Positions 22,946-35,038 are shown, counted from the stretch's first letter. The stretch is DNA of 64,000 nucleotides from Athripsodes cinereus (GCA_947579605.1 OX388311.1:26600951-26664950), one strand, 5' to 3'. Notes: a model not told the origin generated them from the letters alone. A program made the numbers and translations.

Positions 22946-24285
22946 CTATAATATACCTACTTATTAAAATTTAATTATATCATTCTATATGAAAAATATT
23001 TTCAAAATCATTACTTCAGTATATTAAAAACTAGTTATGTATTTTTCATGTTGAATCATGTTAAGAGTATTCATATGTGGTAATTTAACTAAGAGCGCTT
23101 CTGTGCCAATTAATTCACCTCTATCTACGATACTCCTTAAACTCTATTATCGTTGTCCTGAGAATGGTGATTTGTGGAATAAAAAATCATCTTGTCTATC
23201 TATTGTATGAACAAACCGAGCTATTTAATTTATTTGGTTATTCTTTACTGTACATAGATTACAAGCAATTTCCCACATAATAACATTCGTATTAAATACA
23301 ATAAACTAATTGAGATATATTATGTAGGTAGTTGTCTGATATATTTCTGATATTTATCCCACCGTCTGATTGGCGTCTTATCCTTCAGGAACACGTTTAT
23401 ACTTAAACAGAATAATATATTATTATTTTCATCTCAAGGGAAATAGGAAAGGTGGCGAATGACTTTTCAGAACAGAGTTAGATTTCCATAAGTATGAGAC
23501 ATTTTCATTCCAAGATGTTTTTCTTATTCCTGTATGTAATTCTTTGTAGAAATTTGCAAAATATTTTTCTTTGAAACCCTCGCGCTCATTCGTACATGCT
23601 TTAATTCATTTAATTAAAACTAACATGTTCTCATAATTTATTTTCTTTTACACTAGGTATATCATTTCATTTAGTTTATTTTCTTTTGTTTTATTTCACT
23701 TTGATTTATTTTATTTTCATTCTATTCGATTGTTTTTTGCTATGTTATTTTAATTTATTGAAGATTCTTGTTATGGGCAAATATATGAGTATGTTATAAT
23801 AAAACTTTCCCTCAAAGCACGAGTTTGCTCAAATTTGAGAGAATCAATAATGTTTATCTGTGTATTTATAAAAAAATATTTTAAACATTATTGTTGTAAA
23901 ATTTATATACATAAAAGGCGAGTATATATGTATTGATATATTGAAATCTTTCTTAATTAATATATCACTGTTGACAATCATATTACATACACGAAATACA
24001 TAAAAATATGCACAAGGATCTAACTACCACACTAGCTGCAAAGCTGAGTAATGGCAGGATAACAATATAGTATGTCTATATAGCTACGTTGAATTTACGT
24101 GAAAGATAGTTAGGTAATAGCGACGGCCTCTGAAAGGAACTGGATAGCATCTGTTCGCTAAAGAAAGTTTCGGAAGAAAAAATGTTCACCATTGCCTTTG
24201 AGGTCACTATGGAATGAATTGTAAACATCTTGTACAAAAGTTGTGTATGCAAATTTTTCATTGTATGATTTATAAAAATCCAAGT
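22946..24285. other. AT-rich stretch, nothing firm
   Basis: Only the weak 115-bp-unit relic at 23.2 kb. Confidence 0.35.
23232..23315 (+). repeat. Possible relic of the 115-bp tandem unit
   Basis: GGTTATTCTTTACTGTACAT with a following ACAAGCAATTTC resembles the start of the unit and its copy at 51.9 kb; the right half is not recognisable. Confidence 0.3.
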
Positions 24286-24287
24286 GG

Positions 24288-24455
24288 ACGACAGCCTGAT
24301 GGTAGAATCTCAGGTATTTTATTGAGAGACACGAGTTTGATTCCACCCGCTGCCGACTAACTCCACGTTCTGTAGGTACACAAGCATAATATTGTCTAAT
24401 GCGAGGTTGTCTGTGACGTATTTGGGTCTATTCCATATCCAGATATATCTTTAAA
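24288..24455 (+). mobile_element. tRNA-derived SINE, family C, old copy
   Basis: GACAGCCTGATGGTAGAATC corresponds to the A-box part, GAGTTTGATTCCACCCGCTG to the B-box part, and TTGGGTCTATTCCATATCC followed by AGATATATCTTTAAAG to the tail. Heavily substituted and lacking part of the middle. Confidence 0.6.
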
Positions 24456-24459
24456 GAAA

Positions 24460-25560
24460 AATTGGAAAACGAATAGAGATTATACAATAGAATATAATAT
24501 AATACATATTATGTACATAACAAAGAGTATGCGAATTTGGACATTTACCATCTTCATTTCAATTGAAAATGCAGAGCAAAGTTTGCATGAATAGTAAACA
24601 ACATAAATTCAGATATTAAATTATGTACACTCGTAAACATGTTCTTCCTAGATTGTTTTTATGCCAATATACACGAAATAAAATAGTCTTATTTTTAATA
24701 TTCCTATCCGATCTTCAATAAACTTACGAAAACACCATTAAAAATTAACCAAGCAAATGAAACACATGTGTTTAATATCTTTGCTTCAAATACTTTACTA
24801 AAAGTTTAAAGATAGCAAGAAAACACCACTTTTTTAATAAACAACAAAAATTTCCATACAAGTGTTACACTTTTTACCACCTTTATAAACTTAATAATAT
24901 TTTAATAAAGCAATATTATGTAGCAGGTTAAAAGAAAATATAATGAAAAATAATAAATTATGTAATTTTTCCTTATATACATAGTAATTATGTCATAAAT
25001 AATATCTAAAGACAAAATGAACTTGAATATAAAAAGCGATAAGGTTTTTCCCATCAAACATCCAGTGCGGGTTGCGCCTTGTTGGTTTAATAGCTTTTCT
25101 ACATTATGGAGAAAGTTTCCTATAGAAGCTTTTACTCCTTCCGAAGCTTAACCATCAACTAAGAATGCTACTCTATAATCTCTACAACATTTCATGGCAG
25201 GTGGGAAATTTTCGAACTAAGATAATCTGCAAATTAATTTACATTTGAAACACCACAGTATGTTTTAGAATAAACAGGAATGTTAACTATGTAATTATTT
25301 TTTGTAAAATGTAGGTATATGTTGTGAAATTGTTTTACAAAGTGTTTAAAAGTTTAGATCTTTTGTTCAGCATAAGAAAAACCAACACCAAACGAATACA
25401 AATTCTCAATTTTTTGCAAATTTGTTTACGCCCTTTTTAGTTGAACTGCAAATTCTAATAATTATCTTTCAATGAAAATTAAAAAAATAATGAGAAACAT
25501 AAATTTGAATACTTAAAGACTTTTTAAATGATCGGGAAACTTTTAACCGTTAACTTAACT
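24460..25560. other. AT-rich stretch, nothing recognised
   Basis: No ORF, repeat or structured signal seen. Confidence 0.35.
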
Positions 25561-25645
25561 AATACTACTATACCATCACGACATATCCCACAAGTGGGAT
25601 AGCCAGCAGACCAGCCTCATGTAATAAACATGCAGACTGTTTTTT
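25561..25645 (-). repeat. DR copy, tail part, well preserved
   Basis: ATACTACTATACCATCACGA, CCCACAAGTGGGATAGCCAG, GTAATAAACATGCAGACTG. Confidence 0.8.
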
Positions 25646-25825
25646 AAAACGAAATTTTTTAGATAAAAATATTATTTATCAGTCAAATGAGAATGTATTT
25701 TAATTCAATGTTCAATGACAATCGATTAATTTATCAGTAGATCAAGGGAAAACGCTATCAACAAAAAAAATACAAAAATGAATAATTTCACATACGGTTA
25801 TTTCGTTTACTCAATAGGTATCTAT

Positions 25826-26052
25826 TCTTTTCTGTAGGTTTTCGAGTGTCCTGTAAAAGGTCGTTGTTCATATAACGTCACGTATAAGACAATCAACACC
25901 TTCAATTCAGTGATGAGGTACACCACCTATCTTTTAATATATTTTTTTTAAATGACACAGAAAGATAGCGATCTGAGGTTATTTCTTGCAGATATTCGCT
26001 GGCTACCCCACTTGTGGGATATGACATGATGGTATATTAGTAGAAGTAGTAA
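25826..26052 (+). repeat. DR copy, near full length
   Basis: TTTTCGAGTGTCCTGTAAAA, AATTCAGTGATGAGGTACAC, CTGGCTACCCCACTTGTGGG, ATGGTATATTAGTAGAAGTAG. The middle is replaced by unrelated sequence. Confidence 0.8.
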
Positions 26053-26611
26053 TTTGCTCATTTCTTGCGCTGCGTTAATACATCCAAGCAACCTTTGTCT
26101 CTGTATAAGTTGGTTTATATTAAGAAGTATGTATTTAAGATCTCGCAGTGATAGCATATTATTATTTTCTTTAGCCTAATTACCTCATTCAGCAGTTAAA
26201 TTGTTCGGTAAATATTATTATTATTATTAGCTAAATGCTTATTGTACCACTTATAAAGTACATACTAACTCCAAACCAGCAACAAAATGTGATTATTAAC
26301 AACTCAATGTTGTATTAATGTAAGAACTTATATGTGAAGTTTGTTAACAAGATATTATTACGTATTAATAAAGATTTTTCTTTGATTAATCTTATTCAAC
26401 AAAACGATTTCACCAAGTAAGTAAGTATATTAGGCCAGAGGTGTTCTCTCGACGCGTTATTGTTTGGAACCGTTTCTAGTTTCTATCTTAAAAACGTTGA
26501 ATTAACGTTCTTAAAAGTAAACTACCTCAAGAGTATCAAATATTTACTAAAAGTGAGTATTTGAACAAATTTTAAAGACACAAAAACTCAAATAAAATAA
26601 TATATAATTTA

Positions 26612-26752
26612 TCACTTTATCCCGGATACTCCAAGTAATTCAATACATTTACATCTAGTAGACTACGTGCATAAAATAAACATGATAACCGTCCTCTTCG
26701 TTACAATAAAAAAATGAGACATTCAGGATAGGTGGCATACATTACTCTACTT
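26612..26752 (-). repeat. DR copy, partial, followed by (CTACT)n-like run
   Basis: CATAAAATAAACATGATAAC, CGTCCTCTTCGTTACAATAA, ATTCAGGATAGGTGGCATAC; then ACTTTACTTTACTCTACTC. Confidence 0.65.
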
Positions 26753-27089
26753 TACTTTACTCTACTCTACTTATCAAGTAGGTAGGCAGAGAGAATAGAA
26801 CACCATATACATAGATCTATCCTTAAATACTACTTTCGCTTCTTCCGCATTCATGCGATTTCTCACATGTTGTGATTGCACACATTTTGATTTCTTTTAC
26901 TCAGCACATACCCGTTCTTGAGAATTTGATTTACGTGATGAAGCAACGCGGCTCTTGGACGCCCGCGCTTTTCACACCCTTTATTTCAGATAAGTTCATC
27001 CCCTTTGTCATTCTTATCTCATAACAAGATGTTTAATACTTTCATTGTGATATTTGAAATATCAATATGTAATATATGAAATATGTGTT

Positions 27090-28325
27090 TGGTCTCACAG
27101 ACTCTCGGTGGGCTCTGTGTCCGCGGCAGTCTTGAGGGTACAAAGACTCCCGCTGCTCGCCGTCACAGGTGCGTATCGTACTGCCGCCAGCGATGGTCTT
27201 CCTGTCATCGCTGGAGTGTTGCCTGCCGATTTGGAAGTCCTAGATAGTGTAGCCAGGCGTAAGATCAAGGCGGACGGTAGAGTTGAACATCTCGGAATTT
27301 CTGTTCAAGCGGAACCCGGGAATGGGGGGATTAGTAGGGCATTCAGCCGAATCAGAGACAGAACATTTGAAGTGTGGCAAGAAAGATGGGACCGGGGGAG
27401 AACTGCTAGACTTGTCTACAGTTTTCTCCCGGATGTAAGAGAGAGGATTAAAAGGGGCTTCCTGTCCTTCATTCACTTTGCCGTTCAGTTGGTAACAGGC
27501 CATGGGGAATTTAAAGCCAAGCTCTTTGAGCTTGGACTGGTGAATGATCCGTGGTGTGCTTGTGGGACGGGAACTCAGTCTGCTAGGCATATCCTGTGGG
27601 AGTGCCCAATGATGACGGATGCTAGAGACGTAATGATTGATAGTATGAGTGATGACACCCCCAGACCCATTTGGTCTGGAGAACTGATGATTTGTCCAGG
27701 GAACTTCAGGGCCTTCTTGAAGTTTGCAGATGTCTGGGTAACTCGATGGGATCTCTTACGTGAGCCGGGCTCACCTGGAGAGCTACATGGTTGATTTGGT
27801 CTAGTGTGATCATGGTTGTCGCGAGCGAACTCGTTTATTTGTTTTTGTGCTGTCCTGTCTCCCTTGGTGGAGAGTCTTAGGTCTGGGTGGGATGTCCCCT
27901 AGGGAGGGAAGCGTCTCTGCAGCGTTGACGGTATCGGCGACTCGCGTGCTCGCCGACCTAAAAACCTGGAAAAGTTTCTGGACACCTCAATTCAGCCTTG
28001 TGCTCAAATATGTATATAAATTTGTTTTTCTTATTTTATTTTATTTCTGTTTAATTGTTATTGTATGGTTTGTAAAATTGGCTAAGAATGTTTTTGTATA
28101 CTTTTATTTTGTTTTGTTTCATATATGTTGTTTGCTTCTCTCGTATAGAGGTACATCGAAGGAGTTTAGTCAAAAGATTTCACACGGAGGTTTTGGCCGG
28201 CCAGCCCTTCAGGCTGCCCACTATGGCGCCTCCGTTGTGGACAAGATTTGTTAAGTGTAGAATTTCGGATAAATGGAAGTCCTCAGACTTCTGCGCTATC
28301 CGGGTGGTCGGTGGGTCCTTCAATG
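27090..28325 (+). pseudogene. R1-like LINE: C-terminal ORF part and 3'UTR
   Basis: The frame from 27054 to 27794 is open for 246 codons; recognisable LINE sequence begins near codon 14 (SHRLSVGSVSAAV). AYRTAASDGLPVIAGVLPAD (residues 40-59) and a CCHC-type finger, C168-A-C170...H179...C184 (DPWCACGTGTQSARHILWEC), are characteristic of the region after the reverse transcriptase in R1-group elements. The endonuclease and reverse transcriptase domains are missing, so this is a 5'-truncated copy outside rDNA. The 3'UTR continues to the shared motif GACTTCTGCGCTATCCGG near 28290 and TGGTCGGTGGGTCCTTCA near 28320; the same tail occurs at 22.1 kb. The first codons (MKYQYVIYEI) are probably flank, not element. 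Confidence 0.82.
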
Positions 28326-28504
28326 TATTTGAAATATCATGACATCGTAAATAACGCACTGAATGACATTACATACATCTCTATTTTACCCTTATTTTTT
28401 TCATTCCGTAGTTTTATAGGACAAAAAACGTGCATAAAATAAACATGATAATTATGGAAGGGGTCGAATGCCAGCAAGATGAAGCGACCAAATTAAGGAA
28501 GCCA

Positions 28505-28840
28505 CACAGAGTTCACTCCACAGGGTCTTGCATATGGCGGAGGATCGCTCAAGGTGAAGACAAATGGTCTACAGAACGAGGCATGATAGTCACGATCCTC
28601 AGAATTGAGGGACTGACGGAGATGATGATGAAAATATATACTTACAGGAAAAGTGGGAGAACCATTCGTTACTCACTCATAGGGTCTTGCACATGGCTGA
28701 GGATCGCTCAAGGTGAAGACAAATGGTCCTCAGAACGAGGCATGATAGTCACGATCCTCAGAATTCAGGGACCGACGGAGATGATGATGAAAATATATAC
28801 CTACAGGAAAAGTGGGAGATCCATTTATTACCTGAAAATC
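28505..28840 (+). pseudogene. Duplicated LINE 3'-terminal coding tail (two 159-bp copies)
   Basis: GGGTCTTGCATATGGCGGAG at 28523 recurs as GGGTCTTGCACATGGCTGAG at 28682, a period of 159, and the copies remain similar to GGAAAAGTGGGAGA. In one frame each reads HMAEDRSR, a stop, RQM, then RTRHDSHDPQN and GTDGDDDE, the style of a LINE protein end with an acidic (GAT)n tail. The other frame happens to be open for 139 codons but is not meaningful. The element's body is absent. Confidence 0.6.
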
Positions 28841-28849
28841 TACTTATAG

Positions 28850-30285
28850 GAATAATTCATATTTGATTATATTATTTCTCAAATACAATAATTATTCTAC
28901 ATATACACATAAGGAATATACATAAAGGCAATTATTATTATTACAATACTATATAATGTTATTTGTATGGGATGTTGAGAGACACAACAACATCTTGTAG
29001 GAGAAATAATACTTCGTATACAACATTCAATACATAATGATGATAGCTCATTACATTATCCCAGTGATCCAGTGAGGAAAGTCGTGTCGATTTCCTTGTT
29101 TCAACATTGAGGGTGGTAGTTGTTTCAGCAAATTGGGGAGAGAGGTATCAGCAAAAAGAAGCAGTGACGTGTCTTCGGTATTAGAAAATATTACTTATGC
29201 ATCTCATGAAAAAAAAATGAGAATGAGAATGATAATAAAATATACATATTTTGGTGATATTGCCAGGTGTTGATTAACATAATTTTATATTCGTATACCT
29301 AAAAACTTAAACATTTAATCATAACGATAGCAACATATTTTTTTACCCTCGTTTTATTAATTTCTTTATAATTTTTTTTTATAATATAATGTTGTTTATT
29401 TTTTATCTATTTACATGTATCTAACTTGCATAATTCAAAGTTTCACCGCATTCTATGAAAAATATTTTAAAAAGAGTTAGTATTGTGCACAGTTTTCAAT
29501 CCTTAAATTTCAAACTTAGGAAAGAAAAGCAAATAATGTCAATTTGGCGCATTTTCAACTCAATGAATTAAAAATTTACCAAATATGTACCTATAATATT
29601 ATTTTTTTATTGGCATGAAATGGAGAGCTTGGTCTGCTGGCTGCTCCACTTATGGGCTGGTCGTGATGGTATAGTAGTAGTTAACATAGCTATTGAGTTT
29701 TCATACTAGTTTGATGATATCGTGTGCAAATTTTTGTTGTAAACCAATCCATGACATTGTATCCAGAACTTGATCAATGCGAAAAAATCTAGTCCCGCCA
29801 CTGAGTAGAATAAAGGTATGGTGATGTTGAGGGAGCATGAAACGATAGAGGCGCGAATTAGCATGCTAAGCCAGTGTTTCAAGCCCTTAGCTGAATATGC
29901 AAAGCATTACCCACAGTACCAATAAAACACTTGTATAGGGATCTTTGAATAATTCTGTCCTCCCTTTTCTCAACCAACCACCTTATATTATCCATCTATC
30001 TGCCACTAGGTATACCTACTAATAATATTGCATTTTAACTTATTCGACATTCATTAGAAAATCGGAAATGTTTTAACATAAAGATTTATAACTTTTTAAA
30101 TACTTTATACAGTATCTACTAATTACACTGCCCTCTGTAGAACTCTCATTAAAATGTAATAATGTAGGGTGAACCTTTAAGATGTAATATTAAACGATAA
30201 CTATCTATTTTAATATTATTATATTGCTACACAGTACCATTTAGTTGTGGAGTCTTCGACAAAAGTAGGCATTCCATTATTTTTT
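28850..30285. other. AT-rich stretch with one DR tail
   Basis: Apart from the DR tail at 29.6 kb, a 35-codon frame near 29817-29925 (MVMLREHETIEARISMLSQC) is unassigned. Confidence 0.3.
29600..29672 (+). repeat. DR copy, tail part
   Basis: TTATTGGCATGAAATGGAGA, GGTCTGCTGGCTGCTCCACT, TCGTGATGGTATAGTAGTAG. Confidence 0.75.
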
Positions 30286-30287
30286 GT

Positions 30288-30492
30288 TAGTTTTCGAGTG
30301 TCGTGTTAAAGGCAGAATATATTCATAAAATATCTCGAGCAAGATCTTTAGCACATTTAATTCAGCAGTAATGAGGCATGCCTTCCATCCTGAATATCTT
30401 AATTTTTTATTAGGACAGTGATGACATCTTTCGTGTGATACATGCAGATCTACACACTATCCCACTGGTGGGAGATGCCGTGATCGTATAAA
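30288..30492 (+). repeat. DR copy, near full length
   Basis: TTTTCGAGTGTCGTGTTAAA, TAATGAGGCATGCCTTCCAT, CCCACTGGTGGGAGATGCCG. Confidence 0.78.
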
Positions 30493-30638
30493 TAGAGAGA
30501 GAAGGAGAGAGAAATTTATTTTTTATTTCGAAGTCTAATAGGGATCAATCTCTTTCGACATCTTTAGACTTATCTCGATTTATAATGTCCTTATAAGATG
30601 AAAGACGTCACTCTCAATAAAAGACATATAGTGAAAAA

Positions 30639-31077
30639 TCAGCCAACATCGAGCTAACTGGATTGACCACAACATCAGGCACCCAGGACTGCTCATCGCA
30701 ATCGCAGAGGGTAGGACCGAAGGCACAAATGGCAGAGGCCGATCGAGAGACGCTTATATGGACCAACTGAAGAGGGACATGAGCTGTGGCTCGTACGTAG
30801 AGTTGAAGAGACTGGCTGAGAATAGGGAGGAATGGAGAAAAAAGTTAAAAATCGTTGCAGACCAATTCAATGGATTATAACTCATTGAGTTCGTCGGTAG
30901 CCTGGAGGTAGAGTCTCGGCCTCGTGAACATGGGGTCGGTGGTTCGATACCAGGTGCCGGCAAACTCCCCTTTCACGACACAAGCTTTTAGTAGCTTACT
31001 GTGAAAGGTGTATAAGGTTGTATTTGGGTTTATAACAAACAAAACCCAGATATATCTTTTTTTAAAAAAAAAAAAAT
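30639..31077 (+). mobile_element. LINE tail fused to a tRNA-derived SINE, inserted as one unit
   Basis: The 439-bp insert is flanked by ATATAGTGAAAAA at 30626-30638 and 31078-31090, a perfect 13-bp duplication, and ends in a poly(A) run. Its 5' two thirds encode a LINE C terminus (DHNIRHPGLLIAIAEGRTEG, then CGSYVELKRLAENREEWRKK and VADQFNGL, stop near 30880). Ten bases later a tRNA-like SINE head begins. Because one duplication encloses both, they were integrated together from one transcript or one reverse-transcription event. Confidence 0.85.
30888..31077 (+). mobile_element. tRNA-derived SINE, family C (part of the chimera)
   Basis: Head has an A-box-like TAGCCTGGAGGTAGAG and a B box GGTTCGATACC. 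The body includes GCCGGCAAACTCCCCTTTC, CACGACACAAGCTTTTAG and AACCCAGATATATCTTTT before poly(A). Other copies: 24.3 kb, 42.4 kb and 51.4 kb. Confidence 0.85.
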
Positions 31078-31791
31078 ATATAGTGAAAAAATATTGGTTT
31101 TATAATTTCATTATGGAATTCTATTACCTAAAAACCGACACAGTGAATCTTTTCTTCACATCTGAATATATTTAAATTCGAAACTATTGCAATCCATAAC
31201 AAAATTACTTTTTCAAATATTTTTGAAGCTTAAATTATGTAAGAGATTCGTAGCATTTTTAAAAATATTAAGTAGGTACTACTTTATCACTTTGTAATCT
31301 CTTTCTTTGTTTTTGAAATACTGTATCGCAATTTCAGTGTACCTACACCACTGACGATCTGTTCAAAACTGATGGGCAAATTTGCATTAGACAATAGATT
31401 TATATAGGTATAGTGATTCAATTCTTTTCAAAACAAAACAACACAACATATTCCAGCTTCCAATATTATCTGCATAGAAAAAAATAGTTGTTATGGTATA
31501 CCTATCTAATCTTAATAATAATAATATGACAATATAAATCTTAGTCACCCTTTTGTATCAGAATACTTATCTCGATAAGCATAAATTGAAGGGAGAAAGT
31601 TCATTTCATAGTAGTTGTAGTAGTAAGTAGTACTAGACACCGCAGGCATTTAAGTGATCAACCACCTCCGCCGCACACCGCACCACGCACCGCTCTAAAC
31701 AACAACATAATTCCGCCTAGCCTCTGCTTCCTAGAGATTCAAATCTATGATGATATTATTACTATTAATAATAATATTGTTTGTACCGACT

Positions 31792-32289
31792 CGCAAGGAT
31801 GTAACCAGATTTGTTTTTAGGAGGGCAGCATCAAAGAAAAACTTGTTTTTTTTTCCATCAGTAGGCCTAGACAAAACGCATTTTAGCTTTACGTTTTCGT
31901 TCGAATATAGATGACGTTGTGTGAAATTGTCAATTTAGGCCTACAGGAATGCCCTTTTTGACTTTCTAGCTTTTTTTTAAAAAATAGATGTCGACTTTGT
32001 AGGCTTTCAAATAACGAATAACTTTGAAAAAGTTTTCGAATTTCTAGGTTTTTTTGTTAGATCTAAGCCTTCTCAATTTGGTAATAGAATTTGTAATTAT
32101 ATTCAACAGCTATAATTTAATACAATGTCCAACTTATATCCAGTTTATATTAAGTCTAGGGGGGACAGTTGCCCCTTCAAAACAATTTTATCATACTTTC
32201 CACAAGTTTGTGTTCTGTTTTTTCTTACTTGGATTCTATTTTTTAATTCATAGGGGCCCGTCTGCCCTTCCCCGAATACGTCCTTGCTG
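31792..32289. mobile_element. Possible TIR element of about 500 bp
   Basis: The left edge GCAAGGATGTAACC with GGAGGGCAG and the right edge, read inversely, GCAAGGACGTATTCGG with GAAGGGCAG are similar. A GGGGGGACAGTTGCCCCTTC-like word near 32160 is another internal inverted motif. No duplication is clear. Confidence 0.4.
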
Positions 32290-32737
32290 TATCATCATAT
32301 AATAGTTACTAAAGGTACGTCTGGTAACTAGGAGAAACTGGAGCCTTTGTATTATTCAATGCGAATTCGGATAAGGAGAAAACAGATTGAGAGCAGGAAA
32401 AGGCGGTGATATTCATATTATGTAATTATGGATTTCTATAAAGTATTTTGTTGTACATTCAATTATTGAATATTTTCAAAATGAAATTACTTATTTTTTT
32501 ATCTTTATATTTTACTAAAAAAATAGCAAAATCTTAGAAATGTTTAACAGAACTTTGCATAAATCGAATTTTACAGCTAGATAAAACTGTTTAATGATTA
32601 TTTTGCCTGTTTCTCGTTGAACTCAATCCACCATAATGTTTCTCTATTTTGTTTTTCTTTATAAAACCAAAATAATTATGTTCAAAACAATATAATGTTT
32701 CAGTCCATATTCGTTCCATGGGGTATCCTGCAAAGAA

Positions 32738-32887
32738 TATTGGTATCTCACTCTTTCCCGTAACTTTTCAGTGTCCTGCAAAAAGGAGGTGTTCAAAACA
32801 CTTTACATCTTAAACTAAGCGATGAGGTTTGTCACCCATCTTAAATATTTTATTTTTTGGCACGGAAAGGACAGCTTGCAGAAATAT
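32738..32887 (+). repeat. DR copy, 5' and middle part
   Basis: ATTGGTATCTCACTCTTTCC, TCAGTGTCCTGCAAAAAGG, AAGCGATGAGGTTTGTCACC, TTTTTTGGCACGGAAAGGAC. Confidence 0.75.
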
Positions 32888-32894
32888 TTAAAAA

Positions 32895-33455
32895 AAAACA
32901 ATATTTTTTATACGAATAAATCTATGTTATTATAATTTCATTTATTTTCTTAACAAAAGATTCATAAATAAATCAATTATTGAAAAGTTTATAATTTAGC
33001 CATCCTAGTTTCTCAGTGAATCGTACCTACTACATAATATTTCATACAACGATATAAAGCACATTGCTTCGACAATGATAACAAACAATATATAAAAGCT
33101 TGGATCTCACAAATAATGGAAAAGATGCAGCTTGTCACATTGTTTTCCAGAATAATAACAATAATAATAATCAAAAACAACAACAAGAATAAGAAGAATT
33201 TTATTAAGAATAGAGAAATTTACTTGTTCATGAAACTTTTATTCACAATCAAAGTTAATTTACTAAACCGTTACGTTAACTCTTTTGAAATCTGTCCAGA
33301 CAACGATTTCCAGTCTGCGGAGTGTCTCTAAACTTTACAATAGACGACCAGATATTTACTTTATAATACCGTAATACCACCGCCGTAATATCTTAATATC
33401 GGAGGGAAAATAAACTATGTCAAGAAATGTCATTTTTAGTATGACCGTCCAAAGT
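32895..33455. other. AT-rich stretch, nothing recognised
   Basis: An Asn/Lys-rich ORF at 33116-33331 comes from AATAATAAC runs. Confidence 0.35.
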
Positions 33456-33461
33456 TCATTT

Positions 33462-33992
33462 CGACGGCTTAATCCGCAAACAAGATAACTCTCTTAAACC
33501 AAACTTTTCAGGAGCAACATAAAACCTTATCATACATCAATAAATACATTAAAAAGATTTTTCATTGCTGTTTTTTATTGTTTTTAAGTTAAAAAACTTA
33601 AATAAATAATAATAATGTAGTAATAATAACGTGATTTTTCAAAATTTCTTCTAAAAAAGGAGTTAGCATTTTTGCTAACCATATTTTCATACAATTTCAA
33701 TAGAGTTAGCGTTATTTCAGTTTCATAGGTGCATGTTTTCTAACAAAAACGTCACCGCACACTGACAGCCGTCATACAAATGGCGGTAAAATGACGGAGT
33801 TAGCGTTTTTACCAAATTGCCAGATGTTTGCATGGAGCTATCTTATTTTTGTGTAGCATTTTTTGTTAGTTTTTAAAAATATTTGGGAGTTATTATTTTA
33901 CAGGATTATGTGTTACATCTAATAAAACCTGTTAGCGCAATAAAATCAATTTGACAAAAAAGGAGTTATCTTGTTTGCGGATTAGGCCGTCG
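33462..33992. mobile_element. 531-bp TIR element (MITE-like)
   Basis: Termini are CGACGGCTTAATCCGCAAAC and, inversely, CGACGGCCTAATCCGCAAAC, continuing AAGATAACTC on both sides: about 30 bp with one mismatch. ATTT flanks both ends (33458-33461, 33993-33996), a possible 4-bp duplication. The interior repeats GAGTTAGC words and contains no ORF. Superfamily not assigned. Confidence 0.8.
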
Positions 33993-34136
33993 ATTTTATG
34001 CATTTTACGCACACGATTCAACTTACATTCGTTCTTTCAACGAAATTAGTGCCGAAGTTGATTGTGGCTATACATAACTACGAGTATATTGGCTGTAGCT
34101 GTAAAAATTAATGTTGAAGTGCAATCAATTAATTCA

Positions 34137-34350
34137 ATCATACTGTCACGGCATTTCCCACGGATGGGGTCGACAGTGGACAGAAGAAAAAAAACAGCAG
34201 ATTTACTACACAAAGTAAATATGCAGATTGTCTTCTCTGGGCCAATAGAAGTTAAGTCATTCAGGATAGTTACCACACCTCATCGCTGAGTTAAAGATGT
34301 TCCATATCTTATACCGAATGTTTAACGAGTATGTGCCTTCTACAGAACAT
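34137..34350 (-). repeat. DR copy, near full length
   Basis: TCACGGCATTTCCCACGGAT, GATTGTCTTCTCTGGGCCAA, CATTCAGGATAGTTACCACA, CCTCATCGCTGAGTTAAAGA, TGCCTTCTACAGAACA. Confidence 0.78.
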
Positions 34351-34354
34351 TATT

Positions 34355-35035
34355 GAATCAAAGCTGTTTTGCTTCAACAAATAAACTTTATATTTTTTAC
34401 AATATATCTACAAATCAAAAATATACCAAAGGTGAATACGTTATCAGATATCATATAATGAGAACTGTAATAATTATAATTTACACAGGTATATTTCTGC
34501 CTTTTTTTCAAAAATCAACATAGTATTATATCTCTCTGACATATAGATATTGCCTCCTGTATCTCCATTTTTCCATTATTCCCTAAACACTTGACTCGAC
34601 AAAGAAGCTGGAAAGTGTAGTAGCATCTCTTGAATATCAAGCGATTTTATTTTACATTTTATGAAGGTTAGTTGACTTTAATCATAATTAGTTGTTGTGC
34701 ATTTTATTTAAAATGTTTCTAGACTTTTAGCGAGTTTCGCTGTAAATATTATGACGGCAGTTTGTTTTGAATAAATCGAATATTCTTCGGTTAACTTTTA
34801 TTTATTTAAACACGCACATTTTCTTATAACCACCATTTTTTTATATGAAACTTTTTTGTTGAGGTATATTGAGTCTCAACAAAATGTCGAACAAAGTATT
34901 TTGAAACAGGAATGTTTTCGGAATTGGTGAAGGTTCCATGGATAAAACAATCTTAAACCAGCCTAAGTCAATTCAAGTCTGATCACGCCAGGTGCTACTT
35001 TTCAATTTCATTATGGTGATGTCATTAAACTTGCT
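34355..35035. other. AT-rich stretch, nothing recognised
   Basis: No signal in either strand. Confidence 0.35.
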
Positions 35036-35038
35036 TTA

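Larger units (their letters stand above)
30525..31150. mobile_element. Decayed relative of the 63.1 kb foldback, split by the LINE-SINE insert
   Basis: TCTTTCGACATCTTTAGACT near 30550 and AAGATGAAAGACGTCACTCT near 30595 are imperfect inverse copies and match the 63.1 kb arms; after the 439-bp insert the sequence resumes TTATAATTTCATTATGGAAT and TCTATTACCTAAAAACCGAC, as right of the 63.1 kb element. So the insertion entered an old foldback. Confidence 0.6.

Noticed and set aside
28430..28849. 139-codon ORF with internal repeat
   Set aside because: The frame that fits a LINE C terminus is a different one; this frame is an accident of the 159-bp duplication.
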